From NCBI RefSeq assembly GCF_024679095.1, contig NW_026112148.1:144116-208115 (forward strand): DNA of 64,000 bases, in the 5' to 3' direction. This document shows positions 10,556-21,639 of the stretch, piece by piece. This DNA comes from Eriocheir sinensis (taxonomy: Eukaryota; Arthropoda; Malacostraca; Decapoda; Varunidae). Every line of letters starts with the position of its first letter. Positions within the stretch are counted from its first letter, which is position 1. The notes beneath the pieces are model-generated. The model saw only the letters and a list, made by a program, of their open reading frames with translations, did no database searches and was not told the origin of the DNA. Position numbers and translations under genes: made by a program.

Positions 10556-10830
10556 CTGGTCCGTGCCAGTTCTGAGTTGATCGCTGGGCGCCAGCCGAAG
10601 TGGGTTTGGAGCGAGGGACGACTGCTGCTGTTACCTAACCGGCCGAAAGCCGGCGATAGAGAGAGCCGGAGCCCCCGCGCCCACGCAGCCTAGCGCGTTC
10701 CACGGAAGGGCCGGAGACACGCCGGTCCGAGCTCTCGGCACGAGTGGCGAGAGGGCTAGAGCCGCCACCGCGAAATGCGAGCCGCCGCACACCGGGCCGT
10801 TGGCCCCACCTCGCATGAGCGTGTCCCGCC
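10407..10830 (-). rRNA. 28S rRNA fragment upstream of the R2 site
   Basis: Minus-strand sequence ending at 10407 matches conserved 28S just 5' of the R2 site: aacaaagcattgcgatgg, the block ending cccagtgctctgaatgtc, gcgggtaaacggcgggag and taactatgactctctta. From about 10600 upward the sequence is a GC-rich, probably expansion-segment region, so the far end is approximate. It is truncated at about 10830, where an oppositely oriented R2 3' portion starts. Confidence 0.85.
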
Positions 10831-11312
10831 CGGCCGTTGCAGGGGCTAGAACCCTACGCCACAATAACATTCTCGATGGCGCCGTCCAGGCCCTCCAGCA
10901 GTCTGCGTATCAGGTGCTAAAGGAGCACCCCATCCCAACTCCAGCAGGGTTAAGATACCCAGATATTGTATGCTGGAAAGATGATCACTCGTGGGTAATT
11001 GACGTGCAGGTTGTCGCAGACAGCGCCGCCACGGACCTGCACGTGGCCCACGAGCGAAAAGTGTCCCATTATAACGTGGCGGCAATGACGGACAGAGTGA
11101 GAGAGTGCTCAGGGTACCCACCCATTGTCAGCTCGCTCACGCTGTCGTGGCGGGGGGTGGTAGCCCCAGCCTCCGTGAACACGTGGAGTGCGCTGGGGCT
11201 TACCAAAGCCGCGCTTAAGCTCGCGGTGGTCCGGGCCCTCGAGGGTGGGGTCCGGATCTACCAAGCACACAGAAACACGGCAGGTGCACCCGTGGCAAGG
11301 GGTGCGCCATGA
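10831..11312 (+). pseudogene. R2 protein C-terminal remnant (endonuclease domain)
   Basis: The frame is open from the point just after the CCHC knuckle to the normal stop and is over 90% identical by eye to the same segment of the copy at 7118-10345 (both end VARGAP). It keeps YPDIVCW and WVIDVQVVAD of the restriction-like endonuclease but has no RT or DNA-binding domains, so it cannot act alone. The upstream ATG at 10800 belongs to unrelated 28S-derived sequence. Confidence 0.85.
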
Positions 11313-11715
11313 AGGGTCGCACCCTGTGCAGAACATTGACAAGCAGTGAGATGGATAAAATATGGAACTTAAAGGATAAGTGAAGTGAAAAGATCTGATA
11401 GAGATGGCAAGTGCTATACAATGTTGCACATAGTCAATAATGGCACCCTACCTTCCCCGTGTTCTCCTACCTCATGGGTGTGTATGTGTGGTGGAGGGGT
11501 GTGGGCGCTGGTGATGTTTTGGTGATGTTTTGATGTTTTGTTACTATTTATGATGATGCGTGGGTGATGTTTTGTTATTATTTCTGCTTTACTATTTAAG
11601 ATGATGTATGTAGTGGTTTAAATAAACGGTGAGGCATGGAATGACGTGGGGAGGCTTTAAGAAAAGGAAGGGGGCTACGGCCCCCTCCCTTTTATTAATA
11701 ATGGTGGTCATATGT
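10831..11715 (+). mobile_element. 5'-truncated R2 copy, opposite strand
   Basis: Only the C-terminal 160 or so codons (10831-11312) and the 3' UTR (11313-11715) remain. The 3' end joins 28S sequence tagcgaaatgcctcg at 11716, the expected R2 3' junction. The 5' end abuts an inverted 28S piece. 5' truncation is normal for target-primed reverse transcription, but the inverted flank is not. Confidence 0.88.
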
Positions 11716-11720
11716 TAGCG

Positions 11721-11773
<53 letters not shown>

Positions 11774-11831
11774 ACTGTCCCTATCTACTATCTAGCGAAC
11801 CCACAGGCAGGGGAACGGGCCTGCGCCTAAC

Positions 11832-11869
<38 letters not shown>

Positions 11870-12062
11870 TGATTTTGTAGAGAGACATCAGAGGTGTAGC
11901 ATAAGTGGGAGGTCGTCACATCAGGGGCTTGCTCCGTGCGGCCGACAATGAAATACCACTACTCTGATCGTGTCTTTACTTACTCGGTGAGACGGAATCG
12001 GAGCTTCCCCACATGGGATTGCCTCCTGTTTCTAGCCTAAAGCGGCGGAAGGGAGGGCGCGT
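11716..12062 (+). rRNA. 28S rRNA fragment downstream of the R2 site
   Basis: Starts with tagcgaaatgcctcgtcatc, followed by the highly conserved gaatggattaacgagattcc, tgtccctatctactatctag and ggggaaagaagaccctgttg blocks of arthropod 28S. The R1 target lies inside and is empty. The match fades after about 12062. Several small differences from consensus (for example aacccacaggcagg for the usual aaaccacagccaag) suggest a non-functional fragment. Confidence 0.9.
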
Positions 12063-12979
12063 ATCCTATTTGTTTCTGATTTGTATTATTTTGGAGAAAA
12101 AAAATGGAGTGAAGTTACTTTGACACTGCCACATGTGTTTCTCTTTCGAATCTCGCCCTAATTCTCAGATATGTTGAAGATGACAATTAGTACTTTATAT
12201 TTATACAAATTACAACATTGTACACCGTTTTTTTTATGAAAAGTTACTGTAACCCGAAAAACTTGATCGTTTGTGTTATCCGTTGTATTGTTTCGACCTA
12301 TTCCATTTTAGCAGCAGAAGGTATTGCTTTTTTTTTTTTTTTTATAAGTACACTTAATTTTGCTTCTCTGGGCCGATATTTACTTGTCTTACAGGTTGCC
12401 ATGATTCTTTTTAGCCCCTTGAGCCAGGTGTACGTAGACTCGACAAGTGTAAATCGGTCCTAAACTTGCATCACGCTGCTACATTAGTTTCGAAACTTCA
12501 AACTTCTTTTTTTTTCTTCTTTTTTAAAACATGCACATATAATTTCCTCGTATAAAAATAAAGCTTTTATTTTTTGGCACGTAACGGACAGTTCCATTTT
12601 TTTTTCTATTTCGGCTTTCCCTTTCATTCGATAATCACTGGGCACCAATATGTGATGTATTTTTGCGTTATTCATTATATTGCGTTGTCGGCTACCTTAA
12701 TTTTTAGTTTTTGCTCTGACAAGAATGTTTTAAAAATCGATTACATAAGAGTGTTAACCTGGTGTATGGGAACATTATAAGTGGCAACTTTGAAAAAATT
12801 TAATGTCCAGGTCCGTAAAATATCGAGGAGGCAACGATAAACTAGAATTTTATAACTGAGATGATTGACGTGATTTTGAAGGCTATATGTCTTTTTAATG
12901 ACATGGCAGCCTTCAGAAGGTAATGTAAAATGTACAAACTGGAAAGTTTTCCTCCTCCATGCACTATGTTTAGACCCAG
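12063..12979. other. AT-rich sequence, no gene seen
   Basis: AT-rich DNA with short T runs at about 12330 and 12600. Open frames are short, lack domain signals and have the composition expected by chance. Confidence 0.5.
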
Positions 12980-13626
12980 CAAATGTACCGTGAGGTAGAT
13001 TTAGACCACCGATTCATATAAGAGCTGGAGTTCTACAAATAGTTCCCTTAAGAATACTATTCCTTATGCCATTAGCTTTGCCTGCAATCTCTCTTACATG
13101 AAGATGGAACATAAGAACAGAATCAATCCTGACCCCAAGATCTTTGTAGCTGTCAACATCTAAAATGGGTTGCTCAACAATTAAGTACTGCAAGAGAACA
13201 GGTGCACATTGAAAACTTCTACAAAAGCTCATTTTAACACTTTTGCTAACTGAAAAAGACAAACCCCAAAATCTACTTGTATTGAAGTATAGGTTAATAT
13301 ATCTCTGCAGATGAAGATGGGAACTGAAATAACTTTTCATCTGCAAAGAGACAAAATTTACAATTTGAACCAAAAACAACATGATTGATATAGATAAGAA
13401 ACAGCTAGGAACCAGTCACTGAACCCTGTGGGACATCGCTATCATCCTCAACTAGATAACTCTCACCACCATGCACAACCACTTCCATTTCCCTTCCAGC
13501 CATGTAATCACTCAGCCAACCCAGCAAACAGCGTTCAACCCCACTGCTAGCTAACATCCTAAGTAACAGTCTGTGGTTAACAACATCAAATGCCGTTTTA
13601 ATTAAGTAAAAAAATATAGCATCCAC
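12980..13626 (-). pseudogene. LINE reverse-transcriptase fragment (jockey/CR1-like)
   Basis: Minus-strand frames read through RT palm motifs: FDVVNHRLLLRML, GWLSDYMAGREM and VPQGSVTGS, then after a frame change SFSVSKSVKMSF, YKDLGVRI and REIAGKANGIRNS. The catalytic ADD box region is damaged. It is a 5'- and 3'-truncated fragment of about 650 bp. Its upstream edge, at 13627, meets the 3' tail of another LINE fragment. Confidence 0.7.
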
Positions 13627-13627
13627 T

Positions 13628-14110
13628 GACGATGATGATGATTATTAGGAAGTTTGTCTTGGCGCCGCAACTTTAAGGTCATGTGGCGCCGAATAAAATA
13701 TTAAATAAACTATATCTGAAAACTATACCAAAGAGTATTTAATTAAAAACAGGATGAAATAATTAATTAAACTGTAAAAAAAGGTTAAAAATTAAAAACG
13801 ATAAAACAACAACAATAAAAGGTCAATAAAACCTACAGGAGGATGAGGACGCCAGCCTCCTGTATTATGGTTAAGGGACATGTATTTCGTCCCTTAAGTA
13901 CAAAATGGAGGCGTAATATCGTATTTTGGAGGGGAGTAATAAAGTATCGCAGTCCCCTGGTGACGCCCGAGGCGGCCGCAAAAACTCACTAACTTCTCAA
14001 AATCGCGAGCAGCGATTCTATCAATTTGCGAAGCATATATATGGGGTTCAAAATGCATAGAATTATGAGATCTAACCCATGGTTAGGGTGAGAAGTACCG
14101 CAGTGAGATG
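13628..14110 (-). repeat. 3' UTR fragment of an I-like LINE
   Basis: Contains tggcgccgcaactttaagg and ggcgccgaataaaa, the same 3'-end signature as the LINE whose tail lies at 16922-17000 (ggcgccgcaac...tggcgccgc). It ends in an ATC-type repeat tail at 13628-13650, as expected for this LINE type on the minus strand. Nothing coding is visible. Confidence 0.6.
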
Positions 14111-14269
14111 GGCAACTCTCTGGACATTTACCAAAGGACAAATAAAAAAATAAAAACGGTCAGGAAAAGCATAAAAAATTTTTTGCAAAAGTCGAGAAAA
14201 AAGTAATACATCTGCCAAAAGAAGAAAGAAACAGAACAATCCCGGAAAAAAAATATGAAAGAAATCATC

Positions 14270-14560
14270 CCAAAACAAAAAAAAAAAAAAAAAAAAAAAA
14301 TGGAAGGCAATGAAAAAGCATAAAAAAATAAAAAGAAAGAAAGATTTGAAAATAATTTAAAAATAAGTCAACCCAAAAATGGAAAGAAATAAAACGAAAT
14401 TGAAAAAAAGAATGGAATAAAAGGAAAATCATGAAAAAAATGGACAGGAAAAGGAAAAAAAGGAGAAAATATATGAATTTGCCCCCAAATCTCCCCGAAA
14501 TGGAAGAAAACAGCGAAAACCAAGCCCCAAAAAACGAGAAGAAGAGAGTCAGGGAAGACG
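14270..14560. repeat. A-rich low-complexity tract
   Basis: Long A runs interspersed with GAAA and GGAAAA. Phenylalanine-rich minus-strand ORFs here are artefacts of poly-A. Confidence 0.7.
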
Positions 14561-14576
14561 GACACTCGCCCACCGG

Positions 14577-14601
14577 TGTGTGTGTGTGTGTGTGTGTGTG
14601 G
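14577..14601. repeat. (GT)n microsatellite
   Basis: About 25 bases of uninterrupted GT. Confidence 0.9.
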
Positions 14602-14825
14602 CAGACGACCAGCACGTCCTCTCCCGGCCACGCGACTAGCGAGACTGGAAGTAGCTCGGGGTGGGCAGGTACCGGTACCAGTACCGGTACTAAAGGTACC
14701 AGCTATACGGTACGGTGCCGGTACCAGTTTTCGGTACCAGGTCCAATACTAGCCAGTCGCTCATGGTGTCCCTCATTTCTTCTTCACACGCGTGAGACTG
14801 AGTGGATATCTCGGTGATATGGACA

Positions 14826-14828
<3 letters not shown>

Positions 14829-14914
<86 letters not shown>
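14829..14914. repeat. (CT)n microsatellite
   Basis: About 86 bases of pure CT/TC dinucleotide repeat. Confidence 0.95.
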
Positions 14915-14916
<2 letters not shown>

Positions 14917-15006
14917 CTGAATAAAGTGAATATTTATTTTTTGATAGAAATTAGCATATATATAGTTACTATGGATAGACTCATAGTCTAATAACGATAA
15001 ATATAT

Positions 15007-15010
15007 ATAC

Positions 15011-15090
<80 letters not shown>
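15007..15090. repeat. (TA)n microsatellite
   Basis: About 80 bases of nearly pure TA repeat. Confidence 0.95.
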
Positions 15091-15091
<1 letters not shown>

Positions 15092-15449
15092 CAAAACTAT
15101 AAACAAAAAATCGGACATGAAAAAATTATCTAATAGATAAGTTAATAAAATAATGGAGCCGAACAGGAGGATGGAAACATCAGGCAGGACAAAATGGCGG
15201 GAAGACGGACATGCAGCGACTCGCACAGCCGGGCCCAACACCACACAGCCAAGCATGGGGACAGGCGTGTCCCTATAAGCGCCGGCACTGGGAACCCAAA
15301 CGGTACTGATTGTACCGTTAGTCTTCTGACACTTTGAGCGGGGCCCAGTACCGATAGTGTCATATGAACACTCGGCACCGAGCAGTACCGATTTGTAATG
15401 ATTTCACTCGGCACCCGGTACCGGTACCGGGTCCCGAATAAAGTATTGG

Positions 15450-16830
15450 CAGCGTTTTTTTCTGTCCTGTGACAACATTATTAAAGGTCATGTTTGATTC
15501 CTTGTCCCTGGAGCAGCGTGTGAGCTCATTCATAAAGTGTGCTCCCAAATCACTCATGTTTATGGATAACTTATCATCATGCTTGTTGAAAACTCTGGAC
15601 TTAAGTCCTCTATAAAGAATATCTAGATCCTTTGTCATTGCTTCTGGATCTGTATTAGGTGACTGAAAAAAAATGTATTTACTTTCTCAAACTCTGACAC
15701 AAGAGGGGAAAGAAAAATGAAAGAGGTAATTAATATCATCAGAAAGCATATCAAGAATCATTCTTGCTCTGTATCTCACTTCTGGTGTCCCTTCTTGCAT
15801 TGCCAACCTGAAGTAGCATTTAAGTTCATTCCAGTTTTCAATTAGTCTCTTGATGACGCGTCCTTGTATCAGCCATTTGGTATCACAGCTTAAAAATGCC
15901 ACATTAACTGTGTTCTTGTCACTGCATTCTCCTTCATATTGTTCATCATTCATTTCTTCAAACAGCTGCTTATATGTCGAAGTGTACTGTTTGAAAACCA
16001 TCCAGGAATGTGTACAAGCAAAAATCCAAGGCTTGCAGGCAAGGTTTCAAATGATTTTTGGACACTGAGTGCCAAGGAGTGGCAGACACATTTATTCAGT
16101 ATGCATTTCGGGGACGCTTCTTTAATCCTCGACCAGACACTGTAGTTTTCCCCAACCATAGCAGCAGCTCCATCACAGGCAAGACCAATACAATCAGAAA
16201 GTGACAGACAATACTCTGGCCTGGAAAAGGAGTGGCCTGGAAAAGGGCCACTCCAGTTGCCTGAACTACTGGGTACAGTCCTAAAAATGCAGTCATGAAT
16301 TTTTCAGACTTTTCACTATAATATCTTACACAAATTGCCAGGAGTTTTTCCACTGGAATGTCAGTAGTTTCGTCAAGCATAAGAAAATATTTTCCCATTA
16401 ATATCATATTTCACTTCAGCCTTAAGGAATGGGGACAAGACAGAACTTATGAGAGTGGTACACTTTGTTCGGTGAAGATGAATGTTTCCCAGGGTGGACC
16501 CTTTGTCATTCTTTTTGATGACTTCACCCAGGTGATCTATTGTTTGGATGGAACAGTGACAGCACATCGTAAGGGATAACTCACTGTCTGCCCTTTTCAC
16601 ATCATCAGACACTGGAGACAGCTTCAACTTTTTGGGAAAATGCACTGTTTTTGAAACTGACACTGAACTCACAATTTTTCTGTGCTGGGCTTCTTGTTCA
16701 TGTTTCCCCGATGAGTCTGCAAATTCTTGCGGCATAACTTGCAGAAAGCAAGATCAGAACCCACAGATAACACACTGGTGAACCAGGGAAATTCTTTTTC
16801 CCATCGCCCTCCATGGCTCTTAAATCTAAA
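15450..16830 (-). pseudogene. Decayed hAT-type transposase (ZBED/ZMYM6-like)
   Basis: hAT transposases cut and paste DNA; many host ZBED-type genes derive from them. From 16830 downward the minus strand reads a BED-like zinc-finger start (FPWFTSV...FCKLCRKN), then LMLDETTDI, CVRYYSEKSEKF, a catalytic-core stretch (MVGENYSVWSRIKE, CVCHSLALSVQKS) and C-terminal segments (QLFEEMNDEQYEGE, KWLIQGRVIKRLIENW). At least four frame changes separate these pieces, so it is not functional. The C-terminal dimerisation region is only partly visible near 15450-15640. The terminal inverted repeats were not identified. Confidence 0.75.
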
Positions 16831-17179
16831 GAAAAGTTATTTAGGTTAGGTTTGGTTCAGTTATGACACAAGCCTCATATTCACACACAACCCTATGAGT
16901 ATAGTTGCGTACCTGTAGGTGCATTGATTGATTGATTTAAATTAGGCGCCGCAACAGCCAGGGTCGTATGGCGCCGCATTCAATGAGTTAAAACTAAAAG
17001 AAAAGAAGAAAAAACTAAAATAAAAGGGCTAAAAAGGAACCTAACAAAGAAAACTAAGCAAAGCCAAACAAATGAGACGAAACAAATCACACAGAAAACG
17101 GTCATAGCTCATGGAAGGCCAGGCTTCTCCATAAGGAGAAGTACCTCATATCCCGCGGAAATGCATCTCCCTCCCAGCA

Positions 17180-18046
17180 TCAGCGAGAGACGGAATGATC
17201 CGCTTCTCCCCGACACTGCGACAGGTATCGCACTCGCAGGTCCCTCAAACTGGGGCACTCGACCAGCAAGTGCCGCACAGTCAGGGGAACCAAGCAGTCA
17301 TCACAATAAGGCTGCACTCCCCGGGACATGAGGTAACCATGTGTTAGACGCGTATGACCCGTCCGAAGACGGGTCAACGCTGTCTGCGAGCGACGGTCAC
17401 GGACACTTTCGTATGACCAAGGACGAGACACAGTCCTGGTAATCTCTCCCATTTTGGAGGACGCACCCCGAGCATTCCACCTCTCCTGCCAACTGGCAAG
17501 AATTGCCTTGCGAATCTCTGGAAACATATCTGTACATGGGACAGCACTAGGAGGGGCAGCTCTAGCTGCTGCCTCCCTTGCAAGTCCATCAGCTCGTTCG
17601 TTCCCGTGTACGCCAACGTGTCCTGGAACCCAACAAAACCCAACGCGATATCCCCTGTTGCTGAGCAAATACAGCCACTCGAGAGCAGATAAAACTAGGG
17701 GATTATAGGAGGGAGTAAAGGAGCCCAGCGCAGAAAGAGCGCTACGAGAATCACCAAAGATCTTAAAAGAGTCCACAGGAAGCGTAAAAATAATATGTAA
17801 AGAGAGGACTATTGCAGACAGCTCTGCAGTAAATACAGAAGCAACAGAAGAAAGACTACCTCCCCGACAGAAGGAGGGGAACACAACACCAAAGCCAACT
17901 CCAGCATCCAATTTAGAGCTATCAGTAAAGACAGGGATGGAGTACGAGTGTTCAGTGAAATGCTCTAAAAATAAGGCTCGGGACGCATATGGCGGTGAAT
18001 CCCTCTTACTATCTATAGTGATAGAACACACGGATACACCGGGCAA
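17180..18046 (-). pseudogene. LINE RNase H domain and C-terminal region
   Basis: The 288-aa frame starts inside the element. It contains RNase H landmarks in order: VFTDSSKLDAGVGFG (first Asp), FTAELSAIVLSL (Glu), FGDSRSALSAL (Asp) and WVPGHVGVHGNERAD (His and the final Asp). It then has a C-terminal zinc-knuckle-like CDDC...RHLLVECP. All four RNase H acidic positions appear to be kept. RNase H in such LINEs degrades the RNA strand during second-strand synthesis. It belongs to the same original ORF2 as the RT pieces at 18063-19551. Confidence 0.8.
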
Positions 18047-18062
18047 CTGCCAGTATCCAACC

Positions 18063-19551
18063 CTAGGTACTCAATAAGGGCAGATAGGAATGGGAGGGAA
18101 AGACAACGGTGTCATGGCAGACGCTAACCGAAACCCAAAAGGTTTCATCATATGCAGGAGAACGGGAATCCCGCAAAATTGACACACAAGGAACTGATTC
18201 TGGAAGGCGTTGGACGCGGAACCAGCAACGGAATAGAGAGAGCTGGCGTCTCAAATCCAGAGGCAGGACGTCAGCATCCACGAGGAGGCAAGGTATCGGT
18301 GAAGACCGGAATGCACCAGTAGCCAAGCGGACCCCGGCGTGATGTACTGAGTCCAACACGCGTAGGTGAGCCTCCTTGGCGGAGGAGTATACCTCGCAGC
18401 CATATTCCAACTTGGAAAGGATGAGTGTTCTGTGGAGGAGGAGTAGCGTGTCCCTGTCTGCACCCCAAGAGGTATGAGCTAAAACACGAAGGAGGGACAG
18501 GGCTTTCTGACGAGCCGCCTTAACGTAACGTAAATGAGGCACCCAGGTTAGGCGGCTATCAAATAAAATACCGAGGTAACGAGTCGTCTCTACACAGGAC
18601 AGTCGCCTATTACCAAGATATAAGTCAGGGTCCGGATGAACGCCTCGAAGACAACAGAAATGCATAGCTACTGTCTTTGAGGACGAACATCGAAAGCCGC
18701 GCGTATTTGCCTAATTGGCGACTCTATTAAGAGTCAATTGCAGTTTTCGTTCAATCAACGACATCCTTGCCGCAGAAAACGAAATGGATAGATCGTCTAC
18801 ATTGGGGAGGCGGTGGCTGAATCGACAGAGTAACACCACCGCGTTCAGGAGGACGCGAGTTCAACCCTCGCCCGGTGCCACCAAGCTGGGATTTTTCAGC
18901 CGCTGCCGAGTGGCTTAAAACTACCCACATGCTGTCCAGAATACCACCTATCAACCCGGACTCTAGATTCTAGGATTAAAGATGAGCTGCGGGAGGGCAG
19001 CATGAGCCAATGCAAGATGGCGCCACTATAAACACTCGCCTGAGCCAGAACGGGCTGGGCCGACCATCAGGACCCACCGGGAAGAACCCTTAGGCCGACC
19101 ATCAGGACCCACCGGGAAAAAGCCTACCGGCTCTATAGGCCGCGACGTAAAAAAAAAAAAAAAAAAAAAATAAGGAGCTATGAACTCCATCAGGCAGGAC
19201 ACCAACGACTCCATTAATAGCCACAGCAAATAGCGTAATACTGAGAATCCTTCCCTGTGGTACACCATCCTCAAGTGGACAAACCTCGGAAAGAGTACTC
19301 CCCACTCTAACCCGTAAAGACGACGAGATAAAAACGCCTGAATAAAAACAGGAGACGGCCACGAAGACCAAACTCAAACAGGCTAAGTAAATTCCATGAC
19401 ACCAAGCTGTGTCATAGGCCTTCTCCAGATCAAAAAACACGGTCACCTGGTGGTGATTATTGGCAAACGCCTCACAAACTGAGGACTTCAAGGATAAAAG
19501 AGCATCCGAGGTGGAGCGCATCTTTCGGAAACCATATTGCACCGGGGTCAA
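18063..19551 (-). pseudogene. LINE reverse transcriptase split by a SINE
   Basis: The upstream part (19551-19172) has MTPVQYGFRKMRST, VTVFFDLEKAYDTAW and LEDGVPQGRILS. The downstream part (18802-18063) resumes with VDDLSISFS, then thumb sequence including TRYLGILFDSRLTW and LILSKLEYGCEV. The SINE at 18803-19170 sits within a codon or two of the catalytic YVDD box. One frame change separates the resumed part from the ORF starting at 18665. Confidence 0.8.
18803..19170 (+). mobile_element. tRNA-derived SINE, copy 1
   Basis: About 368 bp. A tRNA-like head of about 74 nt starts near 18806 with an A-box-like tggctgaatcgacag and a B-box-like gagttcaaccctcgc, followed by ggtgccacc. An unrelated body with aagatggcgccactataaac follows, then two short gaccatcaggacccaccggg repeats and a poly-A tail (19149-19170). 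It is inserted in the RT of the I-type LINE. The second copy is at 30243-30606. Confidence 0.85.
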
Positions 19552-21087
19552 TAAATGTGAGGTGCATGTACATCAACATGCATCACCTGGGACGAGGCCG
19601 GAGAAGCCCCATCAGAACCAGGAGGTGACTCGACAGAATCAAAGGACAAAAGGGAAAATATAATATGGGACGTAATAACAGTAGCTTCAAAGGGCCGACA
19701 GGAAACCGTAGAGGACACCTGAGCAGCGGGCTGGGCAGAAGAGCGAGTGCCTGGCGAAGAGGTGTACGTCTTTGCTACAGTACCGGCCTTCTGGCGGTAG
19801 ATGAGTTCACGGCGCGCACTACCAAGGCTGATAAACTGATTATTTGCAAGCTGCAAAATATCCTGTTCCAGGCGATATCGTGGGCACTGTCTAGAAGACA
19901 AATGGTGAGCATCCTGGCAATATAAGCAATAGGTATCTGACTCACATTCTGCCGTGGAGTGTGAGCCTAATGCAGAACAATTACCACACCGAGAAGGCTC
20001 AGTGCAGTATTTCTTACCATGACCATACCCGTAACATGAAAAACACTGTAGAGGGCGGTCAACAAAGGCTTTACCCGAAGATGGAGGGCCAATACTGACA
20101 CGGTCAGGAGGGTAGAACCAAAAAAGGTGAGAAGTATCATGTTAGCTGAACCCTTCATCTTGGACACCTTATGAACAGAACTAGGGCACATCCCAAGTAT
20201 TTCCTCATCAGAGAACTCATAGAGGTCATGATTATATATACTCCCTTTACTATAATTAAAGGTATGGTGTGCTTTGACCGTTTCAAACATGTTGTCAGCA
20301 GGGCATGGTAGATGTTGCAGCATTTTGGCTTGAGTAATATATTTAGCCCTGACTAACACTCCCTTCCCATACTTTTTTTTCGGATTCCCCTCAGGGATCG
20401 TGCCAATTTATTTGGCGAGGTACCTGGCAACATGAATGAAGTTGCTACGCCCATTCCTATAGTATGCAACAAACCAACGAGGGGGAGGGACCTGGCTGTC
20501 CCTGGGAGTTGGCTCTAACAAAGCGTCTTCGAAGAGGTTCTGGAAATAGTCCATGTCACTGTCAGAAATATTGGAAGAGCGGAGAAGTTTCGCTTGAAAT
20601 CCAGCACCTGCGATAGGCAGAGTCGCAACAGCATCACACGCCGACTGGGCTTCAGCACTGGAGGCAAAGGTCACATAACATCTGTTTGACTTGAAGTCTC
20701 CATCATAAATGAGACGGATGCGAAGGACTGTGCCAAATGGCTTGAGTAAGGAGTGCAAGGCACGGTAGGAAAATGTTGGATCGATATTCACCATCTGAAG
20801 TGCGTCCAGTTTGGAAGTTTGGAATGGGAGGCAGCCTTGTCAGACACACGTGGACTTTTGTGTCGCACGGACTTGTCTTGGTCAGCCCCTCTAGGAGGTA
20901 GGGACTTTCCAGCGGCAACACCAGGAACGGTGAAAGGCTCTAAGGTGGCGACGAGAGAGGAACGTGCAGGGGTAATCGGGGACAGGCGGACGTCAGGGAG
21001 AGAGGCAGGCCGAGGCAAGGGAAACTTACCCATACACAGCGGAGGTGTTTCACTCCCCCACACCCTACCCACCACGGAGCCCAACAA
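19548..21087 (-). pseudogene. LINE ORF1 / gag-like protein remnants
   Basis: Frames on the minus strand give an RRM-like segment (20794-20408: FSYRALHSLLKPFGTVLRIR, then RCYVTFASSAEAQSACDAV), a middle segment, and zinc-knuckle sequence near 19880-20060 (CYGYGHGKKYC and CPRYRLEQDIL contexts) spread over several frames. ORF1 proteins bind LINE RNA and chaperone it. At least two frame changes and the direct join to RT at about 19550 show it is defective. Confidence 0.6.
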
Positions 21088-21639
21088 GGGGAGGCTGAAT
21101 GTTGGGGCCAGACCGCACCCAACAGCCCCAGGGGTAATGGGGGAGTATACGCATCCAGTGCAAGGTGTTTAACGGCGGCCGCGGGACCGTTGCGACCGTC
21201 CACCCGGCAGTGACCACTTGACCCTAGCCATCGCATGACCAGCCGATTGATTCATTGGTGCCACACTGAACCACCCGTCTTACCCCAACCCTCCCACCAA
21301 AGGAGCGTGTTGCCCACCGGGAGAAACTACACCCTGCCCCGCGGTGGACGTCACGCACGGCAAACACGTGGGGACTAGCCCTACCCTGGGTGGTAAAAGG
21401 GCAGGGCGGGAGAAGGCAACATCACCAGTAGGCCTCCTCTACCGGTGGTGAGGGAACACTTGGTCCACGAGGCCAACGGACATCGAGACCTATCGAGGTG
21501 GGCAAGCCACCACGGTAGGTGGTGCCGCCGATCTTGCTTCAAGCCCCGTCACCACGACAAGGTGACTTCCCTTCGACGGGGAAAAGGAAGTTGAACTCGA
21601 TCCTATAGCTGCACAGGTTCATCTACTCCTCAGACAATG

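Larger units (their letters stand above)
14660..15440. repeat. Paired GGTACC-rich blocks flanking microsatellites
   Basis: Blocks at about 14665-14750 and 15240-15440 are dense in the palindrome ggtacc and variants (ccggtaccggtacc). Between them lie a (CT)n and a (TA)n tract. The second block directly precedes the decayed hAT transposase. They may be subterminal repeats of a hAT-type element, but clear ends and target duplications were not found. Confidence 0.45.
16922..21610 (-). mobile_element. I-type LINE, internally deleted and SINE-interrupted
   Basis: Read on the minus strand: a GC-rich 5' region (about 21610-21240), an ORF1-like region (21087-19548), an RT, an RNase H domain, then a 3' end with the ggcgccgcaac signature and an ATTG-repeat tail at 16923-16936. 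ORF1-like sequence meets the RT palm directly at about 19550, so the apurinic endonuclease and RT fingers are missing. A SINE splits the RT. The presence of RNase H places it with I/Tad-like LINEs rather than CR1. It is a dead copy. Confidence 0.75.

Noticed and set aside
14128..14631. Phe-rich hydrophobic minus-strand frames resembling membrane proteins
   Set aside because: They are translations of poly-A/poly-T and (GT)n tracts.
14660..15440. GGTACC-rich blocks as confirmed terminal inverted repeats of the hAT element
   Set aside because: No defined termini or 8-bp target duplication could be located, so this is kept only as a repeat.
18806..18880. Possible tRNA gene
   Set aside because: The tRNA-like segment is the head of a SINE with a body and poly-A tail, repeated at 30532-30605; the stems are degenerate.
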